A stretch of 64,000 nucleotides of DNA, from positions 145,314-209,313 of the forward strand of contig VRUG01000002.1 in assembly GCA_019456255.1 (NCBI GenBank). The letters run 5' to 3'. The position numbers and the translations under genes are program-made. Positions 8,371-17,252 of the stretch are shown piece after piece (the stretch's first letter is position 1; the number at the start of each line of letters is the position of its first letter). The notes under the pieces are model-generated. The model had not been told where the DNA came from and did no database searches. It saw nothing but the letters and a program-made list of their open reading frames with translations. This DNA comes from Planctomycetota bacterium (lineage in GTDB: Bacteria; Planctomycetota; Phycisphaerae; Sedimentisphaerales; Anaerobacaceae).

Positions 8371-9702
8371 ATGTTTAGGCCTCGAATGGCGATTATTTCG
8401 ATTTTGCTCCTGTGCACAACATGTCTCGGTGATAGTTTTACGCATCGCAACACCGGTGACAGTTTTAACGGTTATGCTGTTGCCAGAAAAAGAGCAAATC
8501 GCACACAGGTGCGAATCGAAAACAGAAAACCCAGATATTTGGATTTGAGTGATTACGGGATTGTGCAAAATAATCTCGGCAGAAAAAACCGGATTTATAC
8601 GTTTAATATAAAAGATGCTGTTGAGTTTATGGCCGAAACGCAGGCCTTTGAAAAAGCAATCAAGATAGCCGCAAACCAGGGGCCCTTGTTCATCCTGATA
8701 GAGATTGATACGCCGGGCGGTAGAATCGATTTGGCTAAGAGGATTTGTTCGGCACTTATAAAACTAGACAATTGCAAAACGGTTGCTTTTATGAGCGGCG
8801 GACAGTTCGGAGGCGCTTTTTCCGCAGGGGCAATAATTGCTTTAGCATGTGACGAAATTTATATGCTCGAAGGGACCGCTATTGGTGCAGCTTCGCTATA
8901 TGCCCAAACAACAGCAGGGCCGGAAGAATTGAAAGAAATTTACGGTGAGAGTATTGCGGGAAAATTCAGCTCGGCATGGTCAGCTTATTGTGTCGCGATT
9001 GCCGAATTGAATAATCGCCCGGGTCAATTAGTAAAGGCAATGGTGGAAAAACAAACCGAGGTTGTTGAGATTATAGAAGATGGCGAGCAGATTTTTATAC
9101 ACCCAAGGGACAAGCCTAAAGAACAAAAAACTATTCGCATATGGAGTGACAAAAATTCACTTTTGACATTGAGCGCTGACGAAGCTTTCGTTGTTGGAAT
9201 CGCTAACGGAACGGTATCGTCAAGAAGTGAGCTTTTTGCCCGCCTCGGGGCAAAAAGAGCGGTAAAAAACCCCGACAGAAAGATGTTAAAAGCAAAAAGA
9301 ACGTTTGAAAAAATAAAGAAGAGATTCGACGCGATTCTTAACTCTATAGAATATTTCGAGCAGCGGGCAAATATTCTTGTCAAGGAATACAATGCGCTGG
9401 AGGCGGAAATTCGCAGGGCTGATACGGTTGTTTATCGTAAACGTTCCGGGAGACGCAGGATTGGCAGCTATAGTTCTTCGTACTCAGAGATTGAAGTCGA
9501 ACGCAGAGAGGTTTTAACCGACCGCAATATATTGTTAAACGAACTCTTGGATGTTCTCGATGCTTTGATACGCGAGTATGACACAGCTATGTTGATGGCA
9601 AACAGATATCCGGATTTAAAGCGTTACGTAAAGATGCTTGAGAAAAATTTAACCGCTACCGAAGTGACATACGATGGAATTAACTTTCGCTCTCGTTATT
9701 AG
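8371..9702 (+). CDS. Secreted ClpP/NfeD-like serine protease with C-terminal coiled coil
   Basis: Begins MFRPRMAIISILLLCTTCLG, a signal peptide. The ClpP/crotonase-fold domain spans about residues 75-235 and resembles the protease half of NfeD/SppA proteins: IEIDTPGGRIDLAKRI, MSGGQFGGAFSAGA with the likely nucleophile Ser about 151, and ACDEIYM. The rest (about 300-440) is charged and helical, and no NfeD membrane/OB domain is present. A start five codons upstream is in frame, but GAGGG sits 8 bases before the ATG used here. The 3' end overlaps the convergent XRE gene by 23 bases. Confidence 0.75.
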   Translation: MFRPRMAIISILLLCTTCLGDSFTHRNTGDSFNGYAVARKRANRTQVRIENRKPRYLDLSDYGIVQNNLGRKNRIYTFNIKDAVEFMAETQAFEKAIKIAANQGPLFILIEIDTPGGRIDLAKRICSALIKLDNCKTVAFMSGGQFGGAFSAGAIIALACDEIYMLEGTAIGAASLYAQTTAGPEELKEIYGESIAGKFSSAWSAYCVAIAELNNRPGQLVKAMVEKQTEVVEIIEDGEQIFIHPRDKPKEQKTIRIWSDKNSLLTLSADEAFVVGIANGTVSSRSELFARLGAKRAVKNPDRKMLKAKRTFEKIKKRFDAILNSIEYFEQRANILVKEYNALEAEIRRADTVVYRKRSGRRRIGSYSSSYSEIEVERREVLTDRNILLNELLDVLDALIREYDTAMLMANRYPDLKRYVKMLEKNLTATEVTYDGINFRSRY

Positions 9703-9925
9703 TTTTTAAATCCTGCTGTTGATATTGAAACACATCTTCTATAGGCACACCGAAGGCATCTGCTATTTTAAATGCCAGGGTAAGTGATGGAGAATATTTA
9801 CCGGCTTCAATGGCGATGATTGTCTGGCGGGTGACGCCGGCCTTGTCAGCTAATTTCTGCTGGGTCATCTCATCATTCTCAAAACGCAGCTTGCGAATAT
9901 TGTTTGTAATTTGATTACTGCTCAT
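9680..9925 (-). CDS. XRE/Cro-type HTH regulator
   Basis: An 81-residue single-domain helix-turn-helix protein. TQQKLADKAGVTRQTIIAIE is the classical HTH_3 core, followed by YSPSLTLAFKIADAFGVPIEDVF. Its start codon overlaps the end of the upstream membrane gene (GCAGATGAGCAGTAA), so the two are translationally coupled. It is the last gene of a four-gene unit with three paralogous membrane proteins, a common arrangement for DUF2178/XRE pairs. It probably binds the palindrome upstream of the unit. Confidence 0.88.
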   Translation of the reverse strand: MSSNQITNNIRKLRFENDEMTQQKLADKAGVTRQTIIAIEAGKYSPSLTLAFKIADAFGVPIEDVFQYQQQDLKTNNESES

Positions 9926-10340
9926 CTGCCTGCTCCCGTGCAAACCGTATCAAAATCATTGCTGAATGTATGATTTGAGAAATAAAAAGGCCGACCAGTA
10001 ATAAGATCGGCAAGGTATAAGATGGTATAGAATTTCTTGCTCCTGAAAGGAAGAATATAATGAAACAAGCGTAGACCATAAAAAACATAAAGAAATAGCT
10101 TGATATTATAAACGCCCTGACAGATATTTTTTTTTCCCGTTCATCAAAACCGGCCCCTGTTGATATTGAACGCAGGCGGGTTATCAAGGCGGCGATCAGG
10201 CCAGCAATAATAAATGACATTAGGGGGACAATACCTTTTACATTGAATTTCACTGCTAAGCTGACACCTAAAGCACCTATAATTATGCAAGCTGTAGCGC
10301 CACAAAGATTAATCCACGCTTTTTTTATCAATCTATTCAT
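9915..10340 (-). CDS. DUF2178-like membrane protein (third paralogue)
   Basis: A 141-residue protein with four hydrophobic helices arranged as 2+2 around a charged loop GFDEREKKISVRA. The same DER-x-x-x-I-x-x-A loop occurs in the two genes upstream, marking three tandem paralogues. The start chosen, MNRLIKKAWINL, lies in the overlap AATGAATAG with the stop of the preceding gene. Function is unknown. Membrane location is inferred from hydropathy. Confidence 0.75.
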   Translation of the reverse strand: MNRLIKKAWINLCGATACIIIGALGVSLAVKFNVKGIVPLMSFIIAGLIAALITRLRSISTGAGFDEREKKISVRAFIISSYFFMFFMVYACFIIFFLSGARNSIPSYTLPILLLVGLFISQIIHSAMILIRFAREQADEQ

Positions 10341-10764
10341 TTTCTTTCCCTCCTTTGCCATACTGAACGAGAATCGCAATCGAATGCACATAAAAGTTTG
10401 TGACTCCTGCAATCATAAAAATCATTGGCAGCCAGAAAACTTTTATAGAAGCATCAGGCCCAAGTACAAAAAATGGAGTCATACAAGCCAGACCAACAAA
10501 AAGGTATGCAGCGCCAAAACCGGCAAGAGCAGCTCTTTTGTTAATTTTATTGTCTCGTTCGTCAACGGTGACATTGCCCTTGTCCTTTTTGAAAACGATC
10601 CGAGCAAGTCCGCCTATTCCTGCTATGCCTAAAAACCCTAATCCTGCCGAGGCCTTGGGAAACCCAAATGCGGAATAAAAAATTGTAATCGCGGTACCGC
10701 TTGCAATTAAAGCGATTGATGTTGTTATTACAATTAACCAGGCCGCTTTTTGTGATCTATTCAT
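10333..10764 (-). CDS. DUF2178-like membrane protein (second paralogue)
   Basis: A 143-residue protein opening MNRSQKAAWLIVI. It has four hydrophobic helices and the cytoplasmic loop TVDERDNKINKRA between helices 2 and 3, equivalent to the loops of its neighbours. Start and stop both sit in the same AATGAATAG overlap seen at the other junction, so the operon grew by tandem duplication with its junctions preserved. Function is unknown. Confidence 0.78.
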   Translation of the reverse strand: MNRSQKAAWLIVITTSIALIASGTAITIFYSAFGFPKASAGLGFLGIAGIGGLARIVFKKDKGNVTVDERDNKINKRAALAGFGAAYLFVGLACMTPFFVLGPDASIKVFWLPMIFMIAGVTNFYVHSIAILVQYGKGGKENE

Positions 10765-11197
10765 TTTCTGTTCCTCCCTTACTTTTCCAGCCGTATTCGT
10801 TTAATATTGCAATGGAATAGATTAAAAAGACCCAATACATTCCGCCAAATACCATCCCGCACAGGTAGTTTACCGATACCATGCCATCCGGGCCGTAAAC
10901 AAAGAACGGCGCCATTGCGGCCAACACAAACAAAGGCCAAAAGCTCCAATACGCTGCCACCATTGCCTTTTGCTTGATCAGCAAATCTCTTTCATCAAGG
11001 CCCTGCTTATCTTTCTTAAAAAAGGAGGGGCGAATCCGGCTAAAACCCATAATTCCGATGAATGCAAAACCCGCCATCGAAGTATGCCAGGACATTCCTA
11101 CAGCAAAACGCAAGATAAGCACCGCGGTTACACTAAGTCCGAGTGCCAGCCCTAATATAATCAATGTAAACCGCGCCATTTTCTGATACTTATTCAT
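10757..11197 (-). CDS. DUF2178-like membrane protein (first paralogue)
   Basis: A 146-residue protein, first gene of the XRE/DUF2178 unit. It has four hydrophobic helices with loop GLDERDLLIKQKA. MNKYQKMARF is taken as the start because AAAGGGAAA lies 5-8 bases upstream; a start five codons earlier would place that site inside the coding sequence. It ends in the AATGAATAG overlap with the second paralogue. Confidence 0.76.
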   Translation of the reverse strand: MNKYQKMARFTLIILGLALGLSVTAVLILRFAVGMSWHTSMAGFAFIGIMGFSRIRPSFFKKDKQGLDERDLLIKQKAMVAAYWSFWPLFVLAAMAPFFVYGPDGMVSVNYLCGMVFGGMYWVFLIYSIAILNEYGWKSKGGTENE

Positions 11198-11239
11198 GAA
11201 TTTCCCTTTCAAATCAGTTTCTAATGTAAGCTATATCGT

Positions 11240-11269
11240 ACATAATGTAAAGAATACTTTACATAATGT
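11240..11269. promoter_or_regulatory. Palindromic operator candidate for the XRE regulator
   Basis: ACATAATGTAAAG and CTTTACATAATGT form 13-bp arms with one mismatch around a 4-base centre (AATA). The inner TGTAAAG/CTTTACA is perfect. It lies 43-72 bases upstream of the first membrane gene of the XRE unit, where its promoter is expected, so autoregulation by the small XRE protein is the simplest reading. The motif also contains TACATAATGT twice, 21 bases apart. Confidence 0.6.
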
Positions 11270-11362
11270 CAAGGGGAATTTACAATTTTCTCAAATTTTT
11301 TTACAGGTTCTTTTCAGATTTTGGAAAGTCTTGGCCTAATTTGGTGTCAATATCCGATATAT

Positions 11363-12172
11363 ATGGTGATGGAAACAGTTGAATATACCGAATTACAGAC
11401 CAAGGAATGTCCGTTCTGCGCCGAAACCATTCAGGTTCGTGCCATTAAGTGCCGTTTCTGCGGGGAATTTCTAAATACGGACCGCTCGCAGCAGCCCGAA
11501 GCCGAAGAAAAACCCAAAGAAGAAGAGACCCAGGTAGAAAAGGTATTATTCAAAGGCAGACCTTCGATCTGGGGCCTAAGCAGTTCAGTGTTAAAGGCAG
11601 CGTTTTTTGTCGCCATGGCACTTTTGCTGATAGATTATCCAATCGAGAATCTATCAGTGTTCCAAATTCCACAGGCACCGCCCGAAGCTGCTGTTGAAAA
11701 AATTATCGAAAACGAATACGCCTCCACCGGATATGTCTCCGAAGAAACCCAAAGCCAAAAAGGGATGTTTTCGTGGATGGAACTTAACGACCAGCAAAAA
11801 GCAGTCTTCGCCAGCTACAGAATCGCAACTGGTGTCGGCTTTATAATACTTATGATTTGCATCCTGCTGCTAAAAGCGGTAAAGCTCAAAATGATTCATT
11901 ATATAGTCTCTCAAGACAGGATCGAATGGAGCAGAGGGATCATGGATAGAAGAGTTAATAATCTTGATATGTTTCGGGTGATCGACCTTAGCCTGCAAAG
12001 AAGCCTGCTTGATTGTATTTTCGGTATCGGGACGGTGACATTAATAATGGTCGACAAGACCGACCCGAAGTTTGTTTTTCAAAAGGTAAGGCGCAGCCGA
12101 AAACTTTATGATGTTATTAAAAAGGCAAGCCTCGACGCTGACAAAAAAGCCGGTGTCATACACGTCGAATAA
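11363..12172 (+). CDS. Zinc-ribbon plus bacterial PH-domain membrane protein
   Basis: About 269 residues. The N-terminus is a short zinc ribbon (CPFCAETI ... CRFCGEFL), then a Glu-rich spacer, a hydrophobic helix (about 75-95), a loop, a second helix (about 150-170), and a YdbS/bPH_2-type domain with YIVSQDRIEWSRGIMDRR and DLSLQRSLLDCIFGIGTV. Such proteins are membrane associated. Start is uncertain: ATG codons at 11363 and 11369 are close, with no strong ribosome-binding site, and an upstream ATG at 11321 is less likely. Function is unknown. Confidence 0.72.
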   Translation: MVMETVEYTELQTKECPFCAETIQVRAIKCRFCGEFLNTDRSQQPEAEEKPKEEETQVEKVLFKGRPSIWGLSSSVLKAAFFVAMALLLIDYPIENLSVFQIPQAPPEAAVEKIIENEYASTGYVSEETQSQKGMFSWMELNDQQKAVFASYRIATGVGFIILMICILLLKAVKLKMIHYIVSQDRIEWSRGIMDRRVNNLDMFRVIDLSLQRSLLDCIFGIGTVTLIMVDKTDPKFVFQKVRRSRKLYDVIKKASLDADKKAGVIHVE

Positions 12173-12179
12173 AACCGTT

Positions 12180-12765
12180 TTAATCGCCTTCGGGGGTTGA
12201 TTGCCCCTGAAATTGGCTTAGGTTCTCAAATATTCTGCCACGAACTTCCTCAATAATCAATTGAGCAATCGGCATTCCGTAGTGAAGATTCATGCTCGTT
12301 TTGCTAAGATTAGTAATTTCGAGTGTAAGCGGCCCCATCCAACCGGGGTGTACAGTAGGAGCAGTAAAATGAACTAGTAAACCACAACGAGCAAGGCTAC
12401 TTTTTCTTTCTATTCTGGCCGCTAAATGCGACACTCCTTCATTGGTAGGTAACCCAACTATTTCTAATGTTTGTGCAAGAATAAATTGGTTTGGTGGCAA
12501 GGTAAAAGGTCTGTTTTTTTCAAGAACATGTTTTTCGGAAGTTTTTCCAATAAAATCGGCAATACTGCCAGATACTGTAAAATCATAAGCAAATTTCCCA
12601 GATTTTGGCACGCTGATTTTATCGCCAAGTTTCAAGTCAATTGTATGTGCATCATATGGACAATATTTTACACCTACATCTTTGTATCTTGGCTTTGGCT
12701 CGGGGGATATAATTAATCTTCCATCATCTAAGGCCTTTATGTATCTCGCTATTGGAGAGAATCAT
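12180..12765 (-). pseudogene. dcd: dCTP deaminase/dUTPase-family gene with a single-base frameshift
   Basis: dCTP deaminase feeds dUTP into thymidylate synthesis. The main reading frame carries family motifs ARIERKSSLARCGLLVHFTA, HPGW, the catalytic-Glu segment LTLEITN and GMPIAQL. The family N-terminus MILSNSEIHK is encoded in a different frame. Both frames join at CATAAAGGCC near 12734, where one extra G interrupts HKALDDGRLIISP. Without it the protein would be about 193 residues, normal for Dcd. The ATG overlaps the TGA of the upstream gene. This could be a real mutation, a sequencing or assembly error, or recoding. Confidence 0.75.
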
Positions 12766-13052
12766 TTAGGGTTCTCTTTAATCTGTTCTGTTCTAACTGT
12801 TATTGAGCGGCCATTTTCGAGGGTTGGCCTAGGTAGTTCAACTAGCACAAGATCTTTTTTTGTTTCCAAAGGAGTAACTCTTATTGTCCCATGTACCGAA
12901 TTGTTTTCATCAGGCTCCTTTCCCTTTGGAAATCCTAAATCCTCCTTTTGAGCAAATAGTGAAAAACCACTATTATCAAATAATTCTCCGCTTACTGCAA
13001 ACTCCCCCGTGAACTGTCCTGTAGATATTTCACAATTAAGCCACTTTTCCAT
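12762..13052 (-). CDS. Small unknown protein coupled to dcd
   Basis: A 96-residue protein with a good ribosome-binding site (GGAAAGGACAGG). It looks beta-rich and acidic/charged, with no membrane segment and no motif recognised. Its stop codon overlaps the dcd start in ATGA, so the two are translated together. A role linked to nucleotide metabolism is only a guess from context. Confidence 0.55.
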   Translation of the reverse strand: MEKWLNCEISTGQFTGEFAVSGELFDNSGFSLFAQKEDLGFPKGKEPDENNSVHGTIRVTPLETKKDLVLVELPRPTLENGRSITVRTEQIKENPK

Positions 13053-13372
13053 TTTCCTGTCCTTTCCTTTCCCCTGTTTTCATTACCCTATTGTAAATAT
13101 ATGAAACAACCGACCCTACGAGCTTAAATAATATTATTAAAATAATATCATTTAAGCAATACTATTAAATTGATATCGTCACATGTGGGGATTTTTCGTC
13201 ACCCACTTCCAACTTTTCACCTAACTGCTTTTTAAATAAGTGCTTATGCTAAGAAGATACTCACTCAAGAATTCAGAATTCCGCACATTATAATTGTTAA
13301 ATTCCAAAATGAAATAAAAGAGCTGAAACTTTTTATCCTTCAATCATCCTCCTGATAAGCACCGACTATGCA
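13053..13372. other. AT-rich spacer, no gene seen
   Basis: About 320 bases between the dcd unit and ogt. It contains a palindrome-rich AT stretch (AATAATATTATTAAAATAATAT near 13125) and, on the minus strand, a weak TTGCTT-17-TAATAT promoter-like pair that could serve the dcd unit. No conserved small gene or RNA was recognised. Confidence 0.4.
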
Positions 13373-13918
13373 TTATACCATAAAATCTTTGGAAAATAAA
13401 GAGGTTCCGGGTGACTCAAGTTGCAGCATTTTACCTTTCATTGTTGTTCCGCCAGTTGCGCTGAATCCGCCAAGTTGGCTGTCAGAGCGGATTACTCTAT
13501 GGCAGGGGATTATCAGCGGAGTTTGATTTTTTGCCATTATGCCGCCGACAGCTCTTGCAGCGGCAGGGGAACCAGCTTTTTTCGCTAACTGGCCATAACT
13601 TACCGTCTGGCCAAAGCGGATATTTCTACAGACTCCCAAAACTTTTTTGCTAAAATCGCTGAAACCGTCAAGCTGGATGTCGATATCTTTGTCGAAATCA
13701 ACATAACTGCCTTCAAAATAGGCAATTATCTGGTTTTGAAGGTCCCTGAAAAGGTTTTTGTCGAATTTTGCCTCGGGATAACATTTCAGCAGGTTCTGTT
13801 CGAGGCTGTGGCGATTGGAAAGGGGCAGATGTGTTCGTAAAAGACCATTTTCAATAGCTGTCAGGCCGAAATAGCCCCATTTCGTTTTAAAAATCGAGTA
13901 TCTGATATATTTTTTCAT
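13373..13918 (-). CDS. ogt: Methylated-DNA--protein-cysteine methyltransferase
   Basis: Suicide repair enzyme that removes alkyl groups from O6-methylguanine. The active site is the canonical IPCHRVI near residue 139. The preceding winged-helix segment (TVSYGQLAKKAGSPAAARAVGGIMAKN) and the RNase H-like N-terminal half (about 1-80) are present. At 181 residues it matches Ogt/MGMT. It is a single gene, divergent from pheA. Confidence 0.95.
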   Translation of the reverse strand: MKKYIRYSIFKTKWGYFGLTAIENGLLRTHLPLSNRHSLEQNLLKCYPEAKFDKNLFRDLQNQIIAYFEGSYVDFDKDIDIQLDGFSDFSKKVLGVCRNIRFGQTVSYGQLAKKAGSPAAARAVGGIMAKNQTPLIIPCHRVIRSDSQLGGFSATGGTTMKGKMLQLESPGTSLFSKDFMV

Positions 13919-14055
13919 TTTTTAGCAGTTTTGCGCCGTAAATAGTGTCTAATAGGCCAAATTGGTTGACGAGAGAGCTAATTTTTGGTAATTATAGTAG
14001 TTTTATAAAAAATAGCCAACGCCGCAACGTCTTAAAAATTTAGGATTGAGCATAT

Positions 14056-15126
14056 ATGTCTCTTGAAGAACTAAGAAAAAGGATAGATGGGCTTGACCTT
14101 GAGCTGGTCAAGATGCTCAACGAGCGCGCGCGCGTGGTAATAGAAATAGGCAAAGAGAAAAACAGGGACGCAAGCCCGGTCTATTCACCGGACAGGGAAA
14201 AGAAAGTCTTTGCAAAGTTATCAGAGGCTAACGAAGGGCCTCTGCCGAACAAGTGCCTAATGGCTATCTGGCGTGAGTTGATGAGCGGTTCGTTCTTTTT
14301 GGAAAGACCTTTGCGAATAGGCTATCTTGGTCCGCAGGGCAGCTTTAGCTATACAGCAGCGATGCTTAAGTTCGGCCAAAGCGTCGAGTATGAGTCACTT
14401 ACCGATATTCGAGGCATTTTCAGCGAAGTAAGTAAAGGCCATTGCGACCTTGGTCTTGTACCGATAGAAAATACTACAGGCGGCGGGGTCATCGAGACAC
14501 TGGATTCTTTTACTGACAGCGATGTTAAAATTTGCGCCGAAGTTTTGATGGCGATACATCATAACATTCTTGCCAACTGTGCGCTTGAAGAAGTGGAGAA
14601 GATTTACTCCAGGCCTGAAGTGTTCGCACAGTGCAGAAACTGGCTAAGCGCCACTTTTAAAGAGGCAAAGACGATTCCGGTAGCATCAACTGCCAGAGCG
14701 GCACAGATGGCCGCGTCGGAGCTTAAAGCTGCTGCGATTGGTTCGTCCGTTGCTGCTGAATTATACGGGCTCAATGTTATTTGTGAACATATCGAGGATA
14801 TTTCAAATAATGTCACGAGGTTTTTGATAATAGGCAGAGAAGATGCTAAGCCAACCGGTGAAGACAAGACTGCGATTTTGTTTAGCACCTCTCATAAGGC
14901 TGGTGCATTGGCAGATGTGCTTGATGTCATGAGGAAATATGGCATTAACCTGACGAACATTGAATCCAGGCCAAGCCAAAAAAGAGAATGGGAATACTAC
15001 TTCTTTATGGACTTTGCCGGGCACTGGAGTGACGAAAATGTTAAGAAGGGGCTGGAAAAAGTTCGAGAGCATTGCCTCCAGCTTTCAGTGCTGGGCAGTT
15101 TTCCAAAGGCAACGGAGCTTCTTTAA
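14056..15126 (+). CDS. pheA: Bifunctional chorismate mutase / prephenate dehydratase
   Basis: Converts chorismate to prephenate and on to phenylpyruvate for phenylalanine synthesis. Residues about 1-85 are an AroQ chorismate mutase (LRKRIDGLDLELVKMLNERA). About 90-265 are the dehydratase, starting RIGYLGPQGSFSY and including VPIENTTGGGV and NNVTRFLII. About 280-356 are an ACT regulatory domain (KAGALADVL, NIESRPS) for phenylalanine feedback. It starts a plus-strand run through tpiA, secG, yicC, gmk, rpoZ and the coa genes. Confidence 0.96.
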   Translation: MSLEELRKRIDGLDLELVKMLNERARVVIEIGKEKNRDASPVYSPDREKKVFAKLSEANEGPLPNKCLMAIWRELMSGSFFLERPLRIGYLGPQGSFSYTAAMLKFGQSVEYESLTDIRGIFSEVSKGHCDLGLVPIENTTGGGVIETLDSFTDSDVKICAEVLMAIHHNILANCALEEVEKIYSRPEVFAQCRNWLSATFKEAKTIPVASTARAAQMAASELKAAAIGSSVAAELYGLNVICEHIEDISNNVTRFLIIGREDAKPTGEDKTAILFSTSHKAGALADVLDVMRKYGINLTNIESRPSQKREWEYYFFMDFAGHWSDENVKKGLEKVREHCLQLSVLGSFPKATELL

Positions 15127-15165
15127 GTTTTTTGAAACATAAATTTTTGTAGAGGAATTTTTTTA

Positions 15166-15927
15166 ATGAGAACACCATTCATAGCAGGCAACTGGAAGAT
15201 GAATACAGATAGCCAAAGTGCTGTTGAATTAGCTAAAGCAGTGGCGGCAGGCTCGGTTGATATTGCAGGCAAAGCAGTAGACGTAGCAGTGATACCGCCT
15301 TTTGTTTACCTCCAGTCAGTAGGTCAGGCAGTCGCTGGCTCAGGCGTTGCTTTAGGTTCGCAGGATGTATACACAGAATCCAAAGGAGCGTTTACCGGCG
15401 AGATAAGTACGTCGATGTTAAAAGACGTTGGTTGTGAATATGTTTTGTGCGGCCATTCGGAACGCCGTCACGTAATTGGTGAAACAAATGAACTGGTTAA
15501 TAAAAAACTTTCAACAGCTTTAGCGGCGGGCCTTTTGCCCATATTCTGTGTTGGTGAACTAATAGAGCAGCGACAGGGCGACAAGACAGAGCAGGTCGTT
15601 ACTGAACAGATAAAAAAAGGTTTGGCAGGCGTTAGTGCCGAAGATATGGAGAAAGTGACATTGGCTTATGAACCGGTATGGGCCATCGGCACGGGCCTGA
15701 CAGCGACGCCCGACCAGGCACAGCAGGTACATGCGTTTATAAGAAAGCTTATAAGCGAACTTTATAATGAACAATTGGCAGAGAAAACAAGAATACAATA
15801 CGGCGGCTCAGCCAAGCCCGGCAATGCGGCAGAGTTGATGGGACAGCCTGATGTAGATGGTTTACTGGTGGGTGGTGCGAGTTTGAAAGCAGAGGATTTT
15901 ATAGGGATTATTAACGCGGCAGGTTAG
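15166..15927 (+). CDS. tpiA: Triosephosphate isomerase
   Basis: Interconverts dihydroxyacetone phosphate and glyceraldehyde-3-phosphate. Catalytic residues are all visible: Lys in AGNWKMN (residue about 11), His in CGHSERR, Glu in AYEPVWAIGTG, and the phosphate-binding loop YGGSAKPGN and GLLVGGASL. 253 residues, normal length. AGAGGAA precedes the ATG. It lies 39 bases after pheA. Confidence 0.98.
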   Translation: MRTPFIAGNWKMNTDSQSAVELAKAVAAGSVDIAGKAVDVAVIPPFVYLQSVGQAVAGSGVALGSQDVYTESKGAFTGEISTSMLKDVGCEYVLCGHSERRHVIGETNELVNKKLSTALAAGLLPIFCVGELIEQRQGDKTEQVVTEQIKKGLAGVSAEDMEKVTLAYEPVWAIGTGLTATPDQAQQVHAFIRKLISELYNEQLAEKTRIQYGGSAKPGNAAELMGQPDVDGLLVGGASLKAEDFIGIINAAG

Positions 15928-15968
15928 TCGCATGAATAGCAAAAATTAAAAAGTTGAGGTAATAAAAA

Positions 15969-16283
15969 ATGGGTATATCTGGAGTATTAGCTGTGGGTTT
16001 CGCAATGAAGATTGTCGCTGCCCTTTTCGTTATTTGCGCGGTGGTGTTGATTTTGATTATATTGATTCAAAAGGGCAAAGGGGGCGGACTGAGCGGCGCT
16101 TTTGGCGGAGGTATGGCCAGCGGACTTTTGGGTTCAAAAACAGGCGACTTCCTAACATGGGTGACAATAGCATTAGCATCATTGTTTCTTGTCCTTTTGA
16201 TAATCATGGCCAAGTTTTACAAGCCCTCTATTAGTAAAGTTGGGCCGCCGACAGTGACCCAGCAGCCGGCAGCTCCGCAATAG
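15969..16283 (+). CDS. secG: Preprotein translocase subunit SecG
   Basis: Small accessory subunit of the SecYEG channel. Two hydrophobic helices (about 12-32 and 58-77) flank the family loop QKGKGGGLSGAFGGG. 104 residues with a short Pro/Gln tail. GAGG precedes the ATG. The tpiA-secG order is common in many bacteria. Confidence 0.92.
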   Translation: MGISGVLAVGFAMKIVAALFVICAVVLILIILIQKGKGGGLSGAFGGGMASGLLGSKTGDFLTWVTIALASLFLVLLIIMAKFYKPSISKVGPPTVTQQPAAPQ

Positions 16284-16357
16284 CACATGGTTTTTGAAAA
16301 GGCGGAGATTAATTTATTGGACAGGCTCAGATATTGGATTTGGAAAGTGGAACGACA

Positions 16358-17242
16358 ATGATAAATAGCATGACAGGATTTGGCAGCGCAGAGGGCCAAC
16401 TTGATGGTGTGATGTATATCGTTGAGATTAAAACAGTCAACAATCGTTATTTCAAGTCTCGAATCAAACTGCCGGAAATGGTCGCTTTTCTTGAAGACGA
16501 AATCGAAAAACTTCTTAAGCGAAACCTATCGAGAGGTACAATAAATTATACACTTAGGCTCAAAAATCTTTCATCAAATATACTTTTTGACATAGACGAA
16601 GCAGCATTGCAAATTTACATAAAAAAACTTGAGCAGGCCACGGCTCGTTCTGAGAATAAATATCCGATTGACATCAGTTCACTGCTGAATCTGCCAGGAG
16701 TATTGGTTCCTGCAATACCAGAAGCCAAGCAGGGCGAGCAAATAAAAGAAAAGGTTTTAGCTATTACGCTTGAGGCCATAGACAAACTTAAACAGATGCG
16801 AGCTGCCGAAGGCGCCTCGATTGATGAGGACCTGCAAACCAACTGTGATGCTATAAAGCAGGTGCTTGAACGAATACAAGGCCGGGTTTCTGTTGTTATT
16901 CAGGAATATCATGACAAACTTAAGAAAAGGATAGATGGATTGCTTGCAAGTGCCAAATTGAAACTTGACGAAGAAACACTTGCGCGGGAAGTAGCGGTTT
17001 TTGCAGAGAGGTCGGATATATCCGAAGAGATTTCAAGGCTTCAATCCCATATAAAGCAATTTACTGATAGCTGTAAGGGAAATGAGCAGGCAGGAAGAAG
17101 ACTGGATTTTATAAGCCAGGAAATGTTGAGAGAAGCAAACACTATTGCAAGCAAGGCATCCAATACCGAGATCGTTAACTGGGTAGTGGATATGAAGTGC
17201 CGGATAGACCGGATTAAAGAACAGGTGCAAAATGTTGAGTGA
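16358..17242 (+). CDS. yicC: YicC-family endoribonuclease-like protein
   Basis: Opens with the family signature MINSMTGFGSAEG and ends with the DUF1732 C-terminal block (ISQEMLREANTIASKASNTEIV). 294 residues. YicC members are RNases linked to sRNA turnover in E. coli; that role is family knowledge, not shown here. The ATG at 16358 fits the signature; an ATG 24 bases upstream would add an atypical leader. It precedes gmk, its usual neighbour. Confidence 0.93.
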   Translation: MINSMTGFGSAEGQLDGVMYIVEIKTVNNRYFKSRIKLPEMVAFLEDEIEKLLKRNLSRGTINYTLRLKNLSSNILFDIDEAALQIYIKKLEQATARSENKYPIDISSLLNLPGVLVPAIPEAKQGEQIKEKVLAITLEAIDKLKQMRAAEGASIDEDLQTNCDAIKQVLERIQGRVSVVIQEYHDKLKKRIDGLLASAKLKLDEETLAREVAVFAERSDISEEISRLQSHIKQFTDSCKGNEQAGRRLDFISQEMLREANTIASKASNTEIVNWVVDMKCRIDRIKEQVQNVE

Positions 17243-17252
17243 CGCCAATTGA

